Below, one piece after another: positions 1-10,121 of a DNA stretch of 64,000 bases. The notes beneath the pieces are model-generated. The model was given only the letters and a program-made list of their open reading frames with translations, ran no database searches and had not been told where the DNA came from. Location: contig OX621169.1 in the NCBI GenBank assembly GCA_951640195.1, positions 124,001-188,000 on the forward strand, given 5' to 3'. Positions within the stretch are counted from its first letter, which is position 1; each line of letters opens with the position of its first letter. Source of the DNA: Porpolomopsis calyptriformis. Its lineage: Eukaryota > Basidiomycota > Agaricomycetes > Agaricales > Hygrophoraceae. A program made the translations under genes and the position numbers.

Positions 1-1656
1 TTTATGCAGAACAGATCCCTCTCCAGACGACAAGCACGTTGGATGGAATTCTTAGGCAGATTCGACTTCAAAATCGAGTATTCCCCTGGAGTCAAAAACA
101 AAGCCGATGGACTCTCCCGCCGACCCGACCACCGTCATACAGAAAAAGAAGAATTAGAAGGCCAAGCCCTCCTCCCCCCTGAACGTTTCATCAATGCTAT
201 CATTTCCATGTCCGAACCTTCCTTTATGTCAAGACTTCGCTTCCCCGACTTCAACGAAATCCCAGAGGACATTCGCATCAAGTTATCCGATCCCTCTTCC
301 GGCTACTCCTTCACTGACGGAATTGTGAGAGATGCAGGAGATCGTATTGTCGTGCCAGCAGACGTATTGCTACGCACAGAGATAATTCGATTGACCCACT
401 CCCTGCCCCATGGAGGCCATCCCGGAATCGAGAAGACACGTGAGCTTGTGTTGCGGAACTACACCTGGAGTAGTGCTGCCCCTGACATCCGTGTATTCGT
501 ATCATCCTGTCCGACCTGCCAACAAGTCAAGCTCTATCCTTCAAAGCCTGCAGGTCTCCTGGAACCCATTCCCCCTTCGTCTCGACCTTGGAAAGAAATC
601 ACCGCCAATCTAATCGTGGAACTCCCCCAATCATCTGGCTACGATGCTGTCTTAGTCGTTGTCGACCGCTTCACCAAGCGCGCTCACTTTATTCCGACGA
701 CATCAAATATTTCTGCAGAAGGAGTCGCAAAACTCTTCAGGGACAATGTATGGAAACACCACGGCTGGCCAAAGAAGATCATAACCGATCGAGGAACTCA
801 GTTCGCTTCCAAATTTGCGAAAGCTCTCAACACTCATTTGGGAATCATCTCCGGTCTATCTACCGCTTATCACCCCCAAACTGATGGTCAAACGGAACGT
901 ACCAATCAAGAACTCGAACAATACCTTCGTTTGTATACAAACTTTATGCAAGACGATTGGTCCAACTGGCTATCCTCAGCTGAATTCGCTTACAATAACC
1001 GACAGCACTCCTCGACGAAACACACTCCCTTTTACCTTGATACTGGCCAACATCCCTTCGTCCCACCTGTCCCTACGGCCCCTACTTCCAACCCCGCAGC
1101 AGATACCTTCCACGATCATCTCACAGAAGCCTGTGAAGAAGCCACAAAAGCTCTAGAAACAGCGGCCGAAACCATGAAACGCTTCGCAGATCGCAAACGG
1201 AAAGATACCCAACTCCAAATAGGTCAATTTGTTTATCTTGATACTCGTAACTTAAAAACAGGTCGTCCAACCCTCAAACTTGATGTCCGACGCACCGGAC
1301 CGTTCAAAATTCTAGAAAAGATCGGAAAAGTCTCTTATCGCCTGGCCCTCCCCTTATCATGGAAAATACACGACGTCTTTCACGTTTCACTCCTGAGACC
1401 CGCTAACATTAACTCCGATCTCCACCCAGAGGAAGTAGATGATAATCTCCGTCCACCTCCGGATGTCATTCAAGAGAAAGAAGAATATGAGGTCGAACAA
1501 ATTCTCCAACATCACGGGTCCACCCGACGTCGTACGTATTTGGTCAAATGGGTCGGCTATCCCATTGAAGAAGCAACCTGGGAACCGAAGAAGAATCTCC
1601 TCCATGCGAAAGAACGAATTCTAGAATACGAACAATCAATTCAAACGGCGACCTGA
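1..1656 (+). CDS. TE1 pol, C-terminal part: RNase H end, integrase, chromodomain
   Basis: The frame is open from base 1, so this is the tail of a longer polyprotein. It starts at the end of RNase H (FKIEYSPGVKNKADGLSRRP). Next comes the integrase HHCC zinc-binding region (HPGIEK at about 418, CPTC at about 508), then the integrase core, a GPY/F-type module (about 1270-1400) and a C-terminal chromodomain (1486-1640). The chromodomain has the three aromatic positions expected of a methyl-lysine cage: Y in EYEVE, then W and Y in LVKWVGY. In the core, the second Asp (ITDRGTQF) and the Glu (TDGQTERTNQ) are present, but the first catalytic Asp is Asn (AAT, 607-609). The integrase is therefore probably inactive although the frame is intact. 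Confidence 0.93.
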   Translation, partial: FMQNRSLSRRQARWMEFLGRFDFKIEYSPGVKNKADGLSRRPDHRHTEKEELEGQALLPPERFINAIISMSEPSFMSRLRFPDFNEIPEDIRIKLSDPSSGYSFTDGIVRDAGDRIVVPADVLLRTEIIRLTHSLPHGGHPGIEKTRELVLRNYTWSSAAPDIRVFVSSCPTCQQVKLYPSKPAGLLEPIPPSSRPWKEITANLIVELPQSSGYDAVLVVVDRFTKRAHFIPTTSNISAEGVAKLFRDNVWKHHGWPKKIITDRGTQFASKFAKALNTHLGIISGLSTAYHPQTDGQTERTNQELEQYLRLYTNFMQDDWSNWLSSAEFAYNNRQHSSTKHTPFYLDTGQHPFVPPVPTAPTSNPAADTFHDHLTEACEEATKALETAAETMKRFADRKRKDTQLQIGQFVYLDTRNLKTGRPTLKLDVRRTGPFKILEKIGKVSYRLALPLSWKIHDVFHVSLLRPANINSDLHPEEVDDNLRPPPDVIQEKEEYEVEQILQHHGSTRRRTYLVKWVGYPIEEATWEPKKNLLHAKERILEYEQSIQTAT

Positions 1657-1780
1657 TCACTCTTTCACGGTATCAACTCCCCTCGTTTATATTTTCACTT
1701 TTGTCACCTTTTCCAAACTCCGACTCTTCCTTATAATCTCTTTCGTCTCCGTCTTTCACTCTCAAGAAATCGATCTCGCT

Positions 1781-2359
1781 ATGCCCGCCGAACGCTCACA
1801 TCAAACTGCCCGCAAGTCTACTGGTGGTCGTCCACCCCGCACTCCTCGCATGTCCACTGGAGGGCAACCCCCTCGTCGCGCCCCCCCTCCGCTCGCTTCC
1901 ACCTCCTCCGCTTACGGTGAAGCCGAGCTCGCCGGACAACTCTGGCAGCACAACCGTCGCGCACGAAATCGAGACCTTCCCATATGGCCAGAGGAAATCG
2001 TCGCTCCACCTATCCCGCCCGAGCAGATCATCGAGTCGCTGCAGAAAGATATCGATTATTACAAGAACGAGATCGCAAGACTAAACGAAGAATTGTACAA
2101 CCAAGGAATGAGTTTGGACGGAAAGAGAAGAGCGAGTGAGTACTGGCGGGAGCAGGCCAAACACTGGGAGGCGAAGTACGAGGAAGTCACAAAGGTACTT
2201 CCCCATCTTGATTCTCCAGTTCCCCCTGTTTTCCCGGGTCCACTCATCGTCCCCCCCGGTTCGTCGTCGAACCCCATCACCATCCCCGACGACGGCGATA
2301 TTTCCCCGGTCGACATTATTTCCCTGTCGACCATCGCCTCCAGCAAGGACTCAATCTAG
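1781..2359 (+). CDS. TE1 extra ORF: histone H3-tail-like N-terminus plus coiled coil
   Basis: This 192-codon ORF lies between pol and the 3' LTR, 124 bp after the pol stop. Residues 8-20 read QTARKSTGGRPPR and match histone H3 residues 5-17 (QTARKSTGGKAPR) at 11 of 13 positions, including the ARKS context of H3 lysine 9. Residues 23-32 (RMSTGGQPPR) repeat the block with methionine in the lysine position. A Pro-rich linker follows. A heptad-rich, probably coiled-coil segment covers about residues 82-140, and the Pro/Ser-rich tail contains a GPLIVPPGSSSNPITIP stretch. I see no gag, env or enzyme domain. The first ATG fits the frame and places the H3-like block at the N-terminus as in H3 itself. 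The function is unknown; a role in chromatin targeting or in interfering with silencing is inference. Confidence 0.8.
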   Translation: MPAERSHQTARKSTGGRPPRTPRMSTGGQPPRRAPPPLASTSSAYGEAELAGQLWQHNRRARNRDLPIWPEEIVAPPIPPEQIIESLQKDIDYYKNEIARLNEELYNQGMSLDGKRRASEYWREQAKHWEAKYEEVTKVLPHLDSPVPPVFPGPLIVPPGSSSNPITIPDDGDISPVDIISLSTIASSKDSI

Positions 2360-2439
2360 TCCTTCCCCTCCTCCACACCCTTCAACACTCTCGAAGCCGC
2401 CTCGAATTTCGGGACGAAATTCCTTTTAGTGTGGGTGTA

Positions 2440-2807
2440 TGTCACGGACACTTTTTTCTTTTTCCTTTTAGTCATACTTGATCAGTCTCCATTCCGTTTA
2501 TCCTTCTGCTTTACCATTTTATATATAGACTGATCACATGTACCTTCCTTCCGACTCTTTCACGAGTCACATTCCGTTTCCGCTATTGTTTTCATGACTC
2601 TTCACTAGTCACATTCCGGATTCCACTTTGTAATCGTACATACGACTGACTCATGGCGACTCAGGTAGTTAGTATATAAAGCCTGATCTTTAGTCAGTAG
2701 GATAAGTTCGATTCCTAGTTAGCTCCCCCACTCTTTAGTCGAATTCCATTTCCTCATCAGCCCCTCAAACGCGAGAAGTAAAACCCTTCGACTACCGAAT
2801 CATAACA
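2440..2807 (+). repeat. TE1 3' LTR
   Basis: It begins TGTCACGGACAC and ends CATAACA (368 bp, TG...CA). It contains a TGACTCA site (2647-2653) about 20 bp before a TATATAAAG box (2674). The first 30 bases and the TATA region resemble the TE5 LTR at 59011. Confidence 0.85.
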
Positions 2808-5800
2808 GAATTGGTGCAAACCAATCAAGCAGCTTCAATGCTGTGCATTCCAAAAAAGAATGGCACTCTACGGATGCCAATTGATTGTTGTAAATGCAAT
2901 GACAATACTTTGAAGGACGTTACGCCCTTTCCAGACCAAGACCAGATCAGATATGATGTGGCTGGCAGAATGATAAGGTCAAAAATCGACTTATCAGATG
3001 CCTATAAGCAGGTATGGACAGTACCTGAAGACATGCATAAGAGCGCATTTGCAACTATATATGGTACCTACGTGAGCCATACAATGCAGATAGGAGACTG
3101 CAATGCACCTACTATGTTCCAGCAGGTAATGACAATGATCTTTCGAGATTTTATTAGCATATTCATGCATGCATATCTCAACGATCTATTTATCTATAGT
3201 GCTTCCATCTCAGAGCATGAAAAACACTTGGGTCTCATGTTTGGTAAACTACGAGAATACAAGCTCTACCTCCAAGAGGAGAAGTGTGAACTGTACACTG
3301 ATATTATCGACTGTCTAGGACATAAGATAGATGACAAAGGGCTACACACAGACACTGATAAAATGGCGAGAATACGTGATTGGTGACAACTACACAATTA
3401 CAACAATGTCCAGAAATTTATAGGACTCATACAATATCTGGTGCATTTCCTGCCAGATATCTCAAGCTATACAGGGCCTTTAGCAGCCATGATGTTGAAC
3501 AGGCAACCATTCACATGGAGACCAATCCATGATAAATGCTTTGAAATGATGATGCGATGTGGAGCTGTCTGAGCTCTGGGATCTGCCCTGAGAGATGGTG
3601 GGAGGCACAATAGAAAGGAGCTATCAAAGAAATCGTGAAAATTGAAGAAATAGAAGAAATCGGAAATTCGGAGCACTCTCTAGAGTGCTAGAGGCAGTCA
3701 AAGAGGCTCAAACATGAAGGACTAGACGTGGGACGACGGAATCTATCTTCTTTCTCTATGATACAAACATATCTACAAGTAAATATATCTGTGAAAACAA
3801 AGATCCCTTTATATGCTATATAGTAAAGGGATGAGACTTCTGAACGAAGCCACCAGTGAAAGGGATGATGGAAACGATGGAGAACTACACAATGGACATC
3901 TGGCTATCAGATGCATCCTTTGATATGAGCTGCGATTGGGAATTGAAGGATTGAAGAATTTGAAGAAATTTGCAGAAATCCGAAGAATTTGGAGATAAAT
4001 CGCTGGACAGGAAGCTGAATCGCATAGTCAGGGACATCGTAGCAGTGTAGTAGACATCTGGGGGAACACATAGATATATGAAACATGTCCTCCGGAGCTC
4101 AAGGGACCAAGGGGTCATATCAATGATAAAGCAGATATGCTGCTTGACACCTATACTAGTGCCAATAATACGTCACAAGAAAGATGAACCTATATGGGTC
4201 ACCTGTGATGCCTCAATACATGGCATCAGTGCAATGTATGGACAAGGCCCTACCTGGCAAGCCTGCAGACCAGCAGGATTTATGTCGCAAAAGTTTACGG
4301 ATGCTCAATGAAATTATTGTACATTCAAGTATGAAACGATTGTGATACTTGAAGCCCTCCTTAAATGGGAGGACAAACTGATAGGATATTGGGTTCACGT
4401 TGTGACCAACTATCAAGCTCTTGAGTTTTTCAAGATGCAAAGACACCTGTCTAGCTGACAAGCTTGTTGGATGGAGTACCTATCAAGATTTGACTTTGAT
4501 ATAACATACGTCAAAGGGAAACTGAATAAAGTTGCCAATGCGCTATCACGTTATTATGAAAGTAATACATGGTATGACGCTCATCCTATAAGTGACTATG
4601 TAGATGTAGATATACATCTAGACCCTGAAAAAGATAATCTCCCTTGTAATCGTCTAAATGAAATTAGTACTGGAGCCATTGAAATGAAGGCTATCCAGGT
4701 TGTTGAAGACATTCAACAATGCCAAAGCAATTGTCTCCTTGAAAGAGAAGAAGATAGAGATGCACAAGCAGCAGTGCTCGTGCTAGTTCTAATTCCAGAA
4801 ATGGAACTAATGAAAAAATTAAGATCATCCCCAGACAATCCAATGATATTCCAATCCTGTAAATGGGGAGAGAACTTAAGTGCTCGTATAGAGTATGATG
4901 AATCACTGACAGTAGCAATTCACGGAGGATACAAATCCGACACATTATTCAGCAAGGTTCTCGAAAACCCTGATCACTATAAGGCATTCACTATCCATGA
5001 AGGCCTGATTTGGTCCAAGAATTTGGGGGGAGAGGAAGTACTATGTATCCCATCTGCAAAGATGGGACAAGAATCAATTTTCGGCCTTATCATTGATCAA
5101 GCACATTCAATAGTGGGCCATTTTGGTCCACAACGTACTGCCAACTATGTAAGATGATGGTACTGGTGGCCAAAAATATTTAGTCACATTAAACAATTCT
5201 GCAAGTTGTGTCAGACTTGTCAAACATTGAAAGACAATATGCAGCACCCAACAGGACTGTTACATTCTTTACCCATACCCACAAAACCATGGCAATCAAT
5301 CGGAATGGACTTTATTAGTCCATTTCCCGAAATTGACGGGTACAATTACCTATGGGTAGTCATTTGTCGAATGACATCAATAATCCACCTGATACTGGTG
5401 AATACTAAAATGAAAGCATCAGAGCTTTTGTGGATCTACTTAAAAGAAGTAGTAAGGCTTCATGGCCTTTCTGAAAGTATAGTCTCAGACTGAGACTCAA
5501 AATTTACTTCCAAATGGTGGAGCAAACTTCATAGGCTCTTAGGAGCTAAACTATTGATGTCTACATCTTTCCATCCACAGATGGATGGTGCAACTGAGCA
5601 AGCTAATTGTTCAATAGGTCAAATCCTCTGAGCGACCGTAAGCTCAGATCAACAAGACTGGATTGCAAAGATCCCTATGACCAAATTCATGATTAATACA
5701 AGTATCAGTGAAGCTACAGGCTTCACCCCTTTCAAGCTGAACAGAGCTTATATGCCCACTATGATTAAGTAGGTAGAAAATACCACTGAGACACCACCAG

Positions 5801-6399
5801 GTGTCCAAGCATTTGCTCAACAAGCGCTGAAGAATCTGGCAGCTGCTCACGACACGATCATTGCATATCACATATTTCAAAGACACTATGCTAATCAGCA
5901 TAGAAGGGAAGAACCATCAATAAAAGTAAACAATTTCATGTATTTATCAACCAAGAACCTTAAACTACTGCAAGGTAGAGCAGGGAAACTACTGCCAAGG
6001 TTTGTTGGGCCATACAAAGTCATATGGGCCTTTCCTAATGAATCCAACTATGAGTTGGAACTCCCTGATGAGCTCGCAAAGTGACATATTCATCTGCACT
6101 TTCACATAAATTTGCTGCATCCACACCATCCAAATGATGATGCGTTATTTCCTAACCAAGCGTCAGTAAACACTTATGACTTTGGTGAACCACTTCAAAC
6201 CGAATGGTTAGTTGATGAAATAGTTGGCCATAGGTGGGACGACTGAAAACTCAAGCTGGAGGTTTGTTGGAACCTCAGAGACACAACATGGGAGCCCATC
6301 TCATTGTGTAAAGAGCTTAGTACTCTAGATAAGTATCTAACCCTAATAGGTGTAGATACCCCTCATCAACTGCTGAGATGGCCAGTTAAGAGGCACTGA
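2808..6399 (+). pseudogene. TE2 pol remnant: RT, RNase H, integrase, chromodomain
   Basis: RT motifs are clear, but the YxDD box reads YLND (Asn at 3180-3182). RNase H follows (WVTCDAS region about 4200). The integrase zinc finger is HFGPQRTANYVR with CKLCQTC near 5200. The integrase core (MDFISPFPEIDGYNYLW, about 5310) keeps its first Asp. The chromodomain lies at about 6210-6350. In-frame stops sit at 3384, 4309, 4456, 5155, 5491, 5629, 6082 and 6244 (TGA) and 5770 (TAG). Most TGA codons sit where the family has arginine, which fits CGA to TGA. The frame is 3 before and 1 after the inserted LTR, as expected from a 577-bp insertion. The terminal TGA at 6397 may be the original stop. Confidence 0.85.
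3550..4122 (-). repeat. 573-bp solo LTR-like element inserted in TE2 pol
   Basis: The reverse complement of this block is the same element as 62968-63540: the same length of 573 bp and obvious full-length similarity. The ends are TG...CA, and the copy is flanked by the 4-bp direct repeat ATGA (3546-3549 and 4123-4126). It carries a TATA-like stretch inside a CCCTTTA/TAAAGGG inverted repeat and a short AGCACTCT/AGAGTGCT hairpin. There is no coding capacity. A solo LTR is the simplest reading; a TRIM or small DNA element is possible, since 4 bp is shorter than the usual 5-bp gypsy duplication. Confidence 0.75.
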
Positions 6400-6604
6400 A
6401 TGCTGACCGCACTCAGAGCCTTGAGGCATGCCAACAAGCACACCTTATATGTGCGCTAAACCAAGCGTGACCAATAATTGCCTTGATCGGCAATCAATGG
6501 ACTGGAAATACCTAGTCCAGTGGTGGACTCACCCCAATTGGGGTAATTAGAGGCACCAGAATAATGCCACAAGTCTAAGTGTGACTTGTATAAAAGTACA
6601 ACAA

Positions 6605-6636
6605 ACAAAAAACAATGGTAGAAATTTTTCTACCAT
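6605..6636. repeat. Short perfect hairpin upstream of TE2 second ORF
   Basis: ATGGTAGAAA and TTTCTACCAT form a 10-bp stem with a 2-nt loop. It lies about 15 bp after a TATA-like ataaaag and before the second ORF of TE2, so it may belong to a leader. Confidence 0.4.
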
Positions 6637-6891
6637 GTACAACAATGTTGAATGAAGACAACACGCCCACAAGCATAAGAACAAGCCCCTGCCCCAAAAA
6701 ACTGAAACCACTGGCAATGGTGGAAGATGATGGGGATCAGCTGATGGCTGGTCCCAATGATGTCATTAGATCCCTGCACTAGACATGGCATAGGCCCTCT
6801 TCTGAAGGGGAGAGAGAGCACCACTCTCGACAAAACACAAGTAACTCGTCAGAGTTACCCCTGAAAATATGGGTGTATAACAGCACCATCA

Positions 6892-8744
6892 ATGTCATGA
6901 TACACTCTAGTCACCAGAGGTGTAAAGTCTGCAAAGACTATGTAATGCATGTTATCAAAGACAGCCTCAATGAAGACACCTCATAGAAAGAGGCATTCGA
7001 TAACTGCTGCAAGGCACACCAAGAGGAACTTGTCACCAAGATCTGAAACCTCACTGTCTCGCTTGAGAAGGCTCAAGATGATGGTGACTACTATCGCGCT
7101 CATTATGAAAGAACTCAGGATGAGCTTAATAAAGCCAATCAGCTTATAGCTGAGCTGAATAAATCTAATGACACTAGCGAAGCTGAATCGCTAGGAAAGC
7201 GCAAGCACTCCTGTACTGAGGGATCACATTTGTAATCATCAGAATATACAAGGGTAGCCAGCCCTGTGACCAAGACTTCCTCTGCTCAAGACAAGGGCAA
7301 GGAAAGGGAAACCAATGAGGAGGTTTGATGAAGAGCTGATATGGAACACTTCAATCCATACTTGGATGACAAGTTAGCGGGCTGTAGCCCAATGTTTGAC
7401 AACCTCAACAAGGAGGATAACGCGTACATCAAGAGACACTTCCCCCAACTCATTTGAGAGAACAAGGAACTGAAGGCTCACCTTCAACCTAACTTGTATG
7501 TCAAATTCCCAAACCTCTCAGACCTGGGAGAGAATAATCAATCTGGCCCTAGTAGTGAGATGATCAAACAGTGCAAGAAGCACTCAACTATCACTGCTTG
7601 GCCTAGCATACCTGCTGGGGCCCACTACTCACCTATTGACCAGACTATCCATGTTAGCGCAAGCACTGAAGCAGCACAACAAAATGAAGCATTGGGATTA
7701 CCCCCTCCATGTGGAACTCGATCTGCAGATGACTGTGGATACCCAGTCAATGCACGCCAATGGCACACTCTGTTCATGCAAGCCCAAGAATTGGGCAATA
7801 ACAAGGCTCTCAACCTTGCACAATCATTTGTCACAATAGCGCAGGCGACCCCTTGAGAGAGTAGAATGGACACTCAATGCATCACATTAATCAATTGGAG
7901 AGTTCCCACCTGGGCTTCAGGTGACTCCACCGATGCACCTGTACAGGTGCTAACTTCTTCTGTGCATGGACGGATTAACCTGTCTCAGCTAACCGCCACA
8001 AGCTCCCCAGAAGAGTGGGCTTGTTGGTTTTACATAAACCACCATGCTGCACACCCTGGAGTGCACTTGGAATGAGATGGCAGCATTTCCCTGTGAAGCC
8101 TTCACAGGATGCTCCTAGTTAGTTGACACAGACCAAAGTCACCTAAGACCCATGCTCCCACCAGATCATCGACAGATGCTGACCAGATACAGTCACAATA
8201 CATCAGAGCAGTGGCCCTCCTGTTTGGAATACCCAACCACTATTAATCACTTGTAACAGGATCGAACCTGTCCATTGCAGAACCCCCCAGAGAACCAGCC
8301 TGGTACTCTGGGTCATCTAATGTCATAGAACAATCCCTCATTCCATTCTTTGCCAGACAAGGCATTACATTTGAACAGGCAGACAATACCTTCATATATG
8401 CCTTTCAATGGCTCAAGGATACCCTCCAGGGTAATATCTCAGACTTATCCACCCTCAAGATGTACAGAGAATCTGTGTGTAATACCCTTGAAAGGAATGG
8501 CGTCCCACCATCACTTTGTAACAGAAATGATACCTGGTTCCCTAACAGACATCCCCACAGACATCCCCCATCTCATATCTCATCCACTGATGAGTCTGTC
8601 ACCCCATCCACAGGCCTAATCATGCAAGACGCATTTGATGTGTCTAATTCATTCACTCAGCATGGACAAACCACATACACACTCGCCAAGCGTGGACCAC
8701 CCCATGGCTGGGACTCATCCCACACTTCGCAATGCCATTCTTAG
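6892..8744 (+). pseudogene. TE2 second ORF, degenerate, coiled-coil protein of unknown function
   Basis: One reading frame can be followed for about 620 codons with scattered TGA/TAG stops. Near its start is a Cys pair (CKVCKDY) followed by a heptad-rich segment (EEL..., SLEKAQDDGDYYRAHYERTQDELNKANQLIAELNK spread over 6990-7170), then a KRKHS basic cluster and a Ser/Thr/Pro-rich body. It occupies the same place after pol as the H3-tail ORF of TE1 and shares the coiled-coil-plus-basic layout, but no H3-like motif is visible. The N-terminus is uncertain because the frame upstream of 6892 is broken. I do not recognise a family; it is neither pol nor a CCHC gag. Confidence 0.5.
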
Positions 8745-9040
8745 CACAATTCTTAAGACAGCACTGTGCTGCCAGGCAGCAATACCAAGCAAGTATCACT
8801 TGGCTCACTGATCCCTGAACCTGAGCCAGCTTCACTTCAGGAATGTATTGATAGCACGTTAGAGATACCTGATGTCCCAATGGACTATAGATGAATGTAG
8901 TTGTCACCACAGTTGTATTACTACAGCATTAGTTTTCTGTTTTCCTTAGTTTCTTCTATGTATTATATAGATTGTTTTATGTGTACTCTGCCTGGCTCTC
9001 AGGCTTAACTTACCCCAGCAGTTAAGCTAAAGGGGGAGGA

Positions 9041-9235
9041 TGTAACAGATATATTACATACAGCCACCATGCTGTGTTTGTACTTATTTGTACCAGATAC
9101 CTTAAGTACCAGTTATGCTTAGGTAAACAAGAAGTTTACATCCCACTCCTGCTTATACCAGATTGCCCCAATACATTGGTTCTATGCATATCCTGGTATT
9201 GAGCAAAGTGTGATAACTTATCCCCAACTCTTACA
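9041..9235 (+). repeat. TE2 3' LTR
   Basis: It starts TGTAACAGATAT directly after a purine-rich tract and ends CTTACA (195 bp). The terminal bases are shared with the 211-bp LTRs of TE3, which suggests a common integrase/RT lineage. Confidence 0.75.
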
Positions 9236-9445
9236 GACAGTGGATAATAAATGAGTCAAAACCATTAGTGGAACAGTGGCAGTTGGATATTGGGGGACTT
9301 GATGGGAATACAAGGGGAGAGAGTAAGCCTAATCAATGTTGATATCTGGGGGGTGAAAGTGATCTGGTGGGTGAAGACCTTCAGCACTGGCCAGACAGAG
9401 TAGAGGTTGTATAGTGTGGAGTGAGCAAGAAGGAAGTCTGTATCT

Positions 9446-9882
9446 TGTTAGATGGCAGTCTAGGATTGATCACAAGGTTTTACTTCAGGCTCTAAGTATA
9501 GGGTTTTAAAGGGCTGACAGACTACTGATTGGGGGTGTTAATGAAAGATACAGACTTATCCTAAGTCTATCTAGTGCTGGCTTTATATACTAGCTATGTG
9601 TGAGTCATACTGACTACATGTGAGTCATAGCAACTACATATGAGTCCTAGCTATAGATAAGTCATGATGACTACGTATAAGTCTAAATACAAATGAGTCA
9701 TAGTGACTACAGATGAGTCACATGGAATGTTAAGGAAAGTGATGGTGGGCTAAATATAAGTATGGCTTAGTCACCTTCTATTACTAAGCAGAGCTTGGGT
9801 GGCTAAGCAGTTATTGAGGTAAACTGTCTGATGTAAATAGGAATAGACAAGCAAAGGAAAAAGAAAAAATATATCTCTAACA
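9446..9882 (-). repeat. Reverse-strand gypsy LTR with AP-1/Gcn4-like tandem motif
   Basis: On the minus strand it starts TGTTAGAGATATA and ends CATCTAACA (437 bp). It has the T-rich start typical of the TE1/TE5 LTRs and a TATATAAAG box (plus-strand 9580-9592). The sequence after its end on the minus strand (AGATACAGACTTCC, to about 9433) resembles the TE5 leader (AGAATCAGACTTCC), so it is probably the 5' LTR of a reverse-strand element cut off by TE2. Upstream of the TATA box are 20-bp tandem units (9601-9660) and four TGAGTCA sites (9601, 9621, 9694, 9714). Confidence 0.65.
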
Positions 9883-10121
9883 CTATGTATGATATGTACT
9901 CAACAGATAATGTATTGTTAGCCAAATAGAACAACATGACCCTTTTCTTTTCCTACCTTAGTCATTATCTTATCATCTGAAAACATATCCACATTGAATT
10001 AATAATTAGCAGAGGCAGAAAATGCAAGAAAGCACCTAAGGAGTGCCCAGGTGAGTGCTAAATTTTATATCAATAACTTATATCTAATTTCAACTGCCTT
10101 CTTCCTCAGGTGCCTCTAATA

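Larger units (their letters stand above)
1..2807 (+). mobile_element. TE1: chromovirus-type Ty3/gypsy element, 5' part outside the window
   Basis: Visible parts in order are the pol C-terminus with chromodomain (to 1656), a second ORF (1781-2359), a purine/GT-rich stretch before the LTR, and a 3' LTR (2440-2807). The 5 bases after the LTR (gaatt, 2808-2812) fall inside a codon-continuous part of the TE2 reverse transcriptase, so TE1 inserted into TE2. The frames are open throughout, unlike TE2, so TE1 is the younger insertion. The matching target duplication and 5' LTR lie outside the window. Confidence 0.9.
2808..9235 (+). mobile_element. TE2: old Ty3/gypsy chromovirus, 5' part separated by the TE1 insertion
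   Basis: The visible part starts inside the reverse transcriptase and runs through RNase H, integrase and chromodomain (to 6399), a second long degenerate ORF (about 6892-8744), a polypurine tract (agctaaagggggagga, just before 9041) and a 195-bp 3' LTR. A 573-bp foreign LTR-like element is inserted at 3550-4122. If that insert and its 4-bp duplication are set aside, pol stays in one frame over about 3 kb. Decay is thus almost entirely by nonsense and missense change rather than indels. Confidence 0.88.

Noticed and set aside
9601..9720. CRISPR-like direct repeats
   Set aside because: Short degenerate tandem units without spacers in a eukaryotic LTR; no CRISPR array or cas gene in the window.
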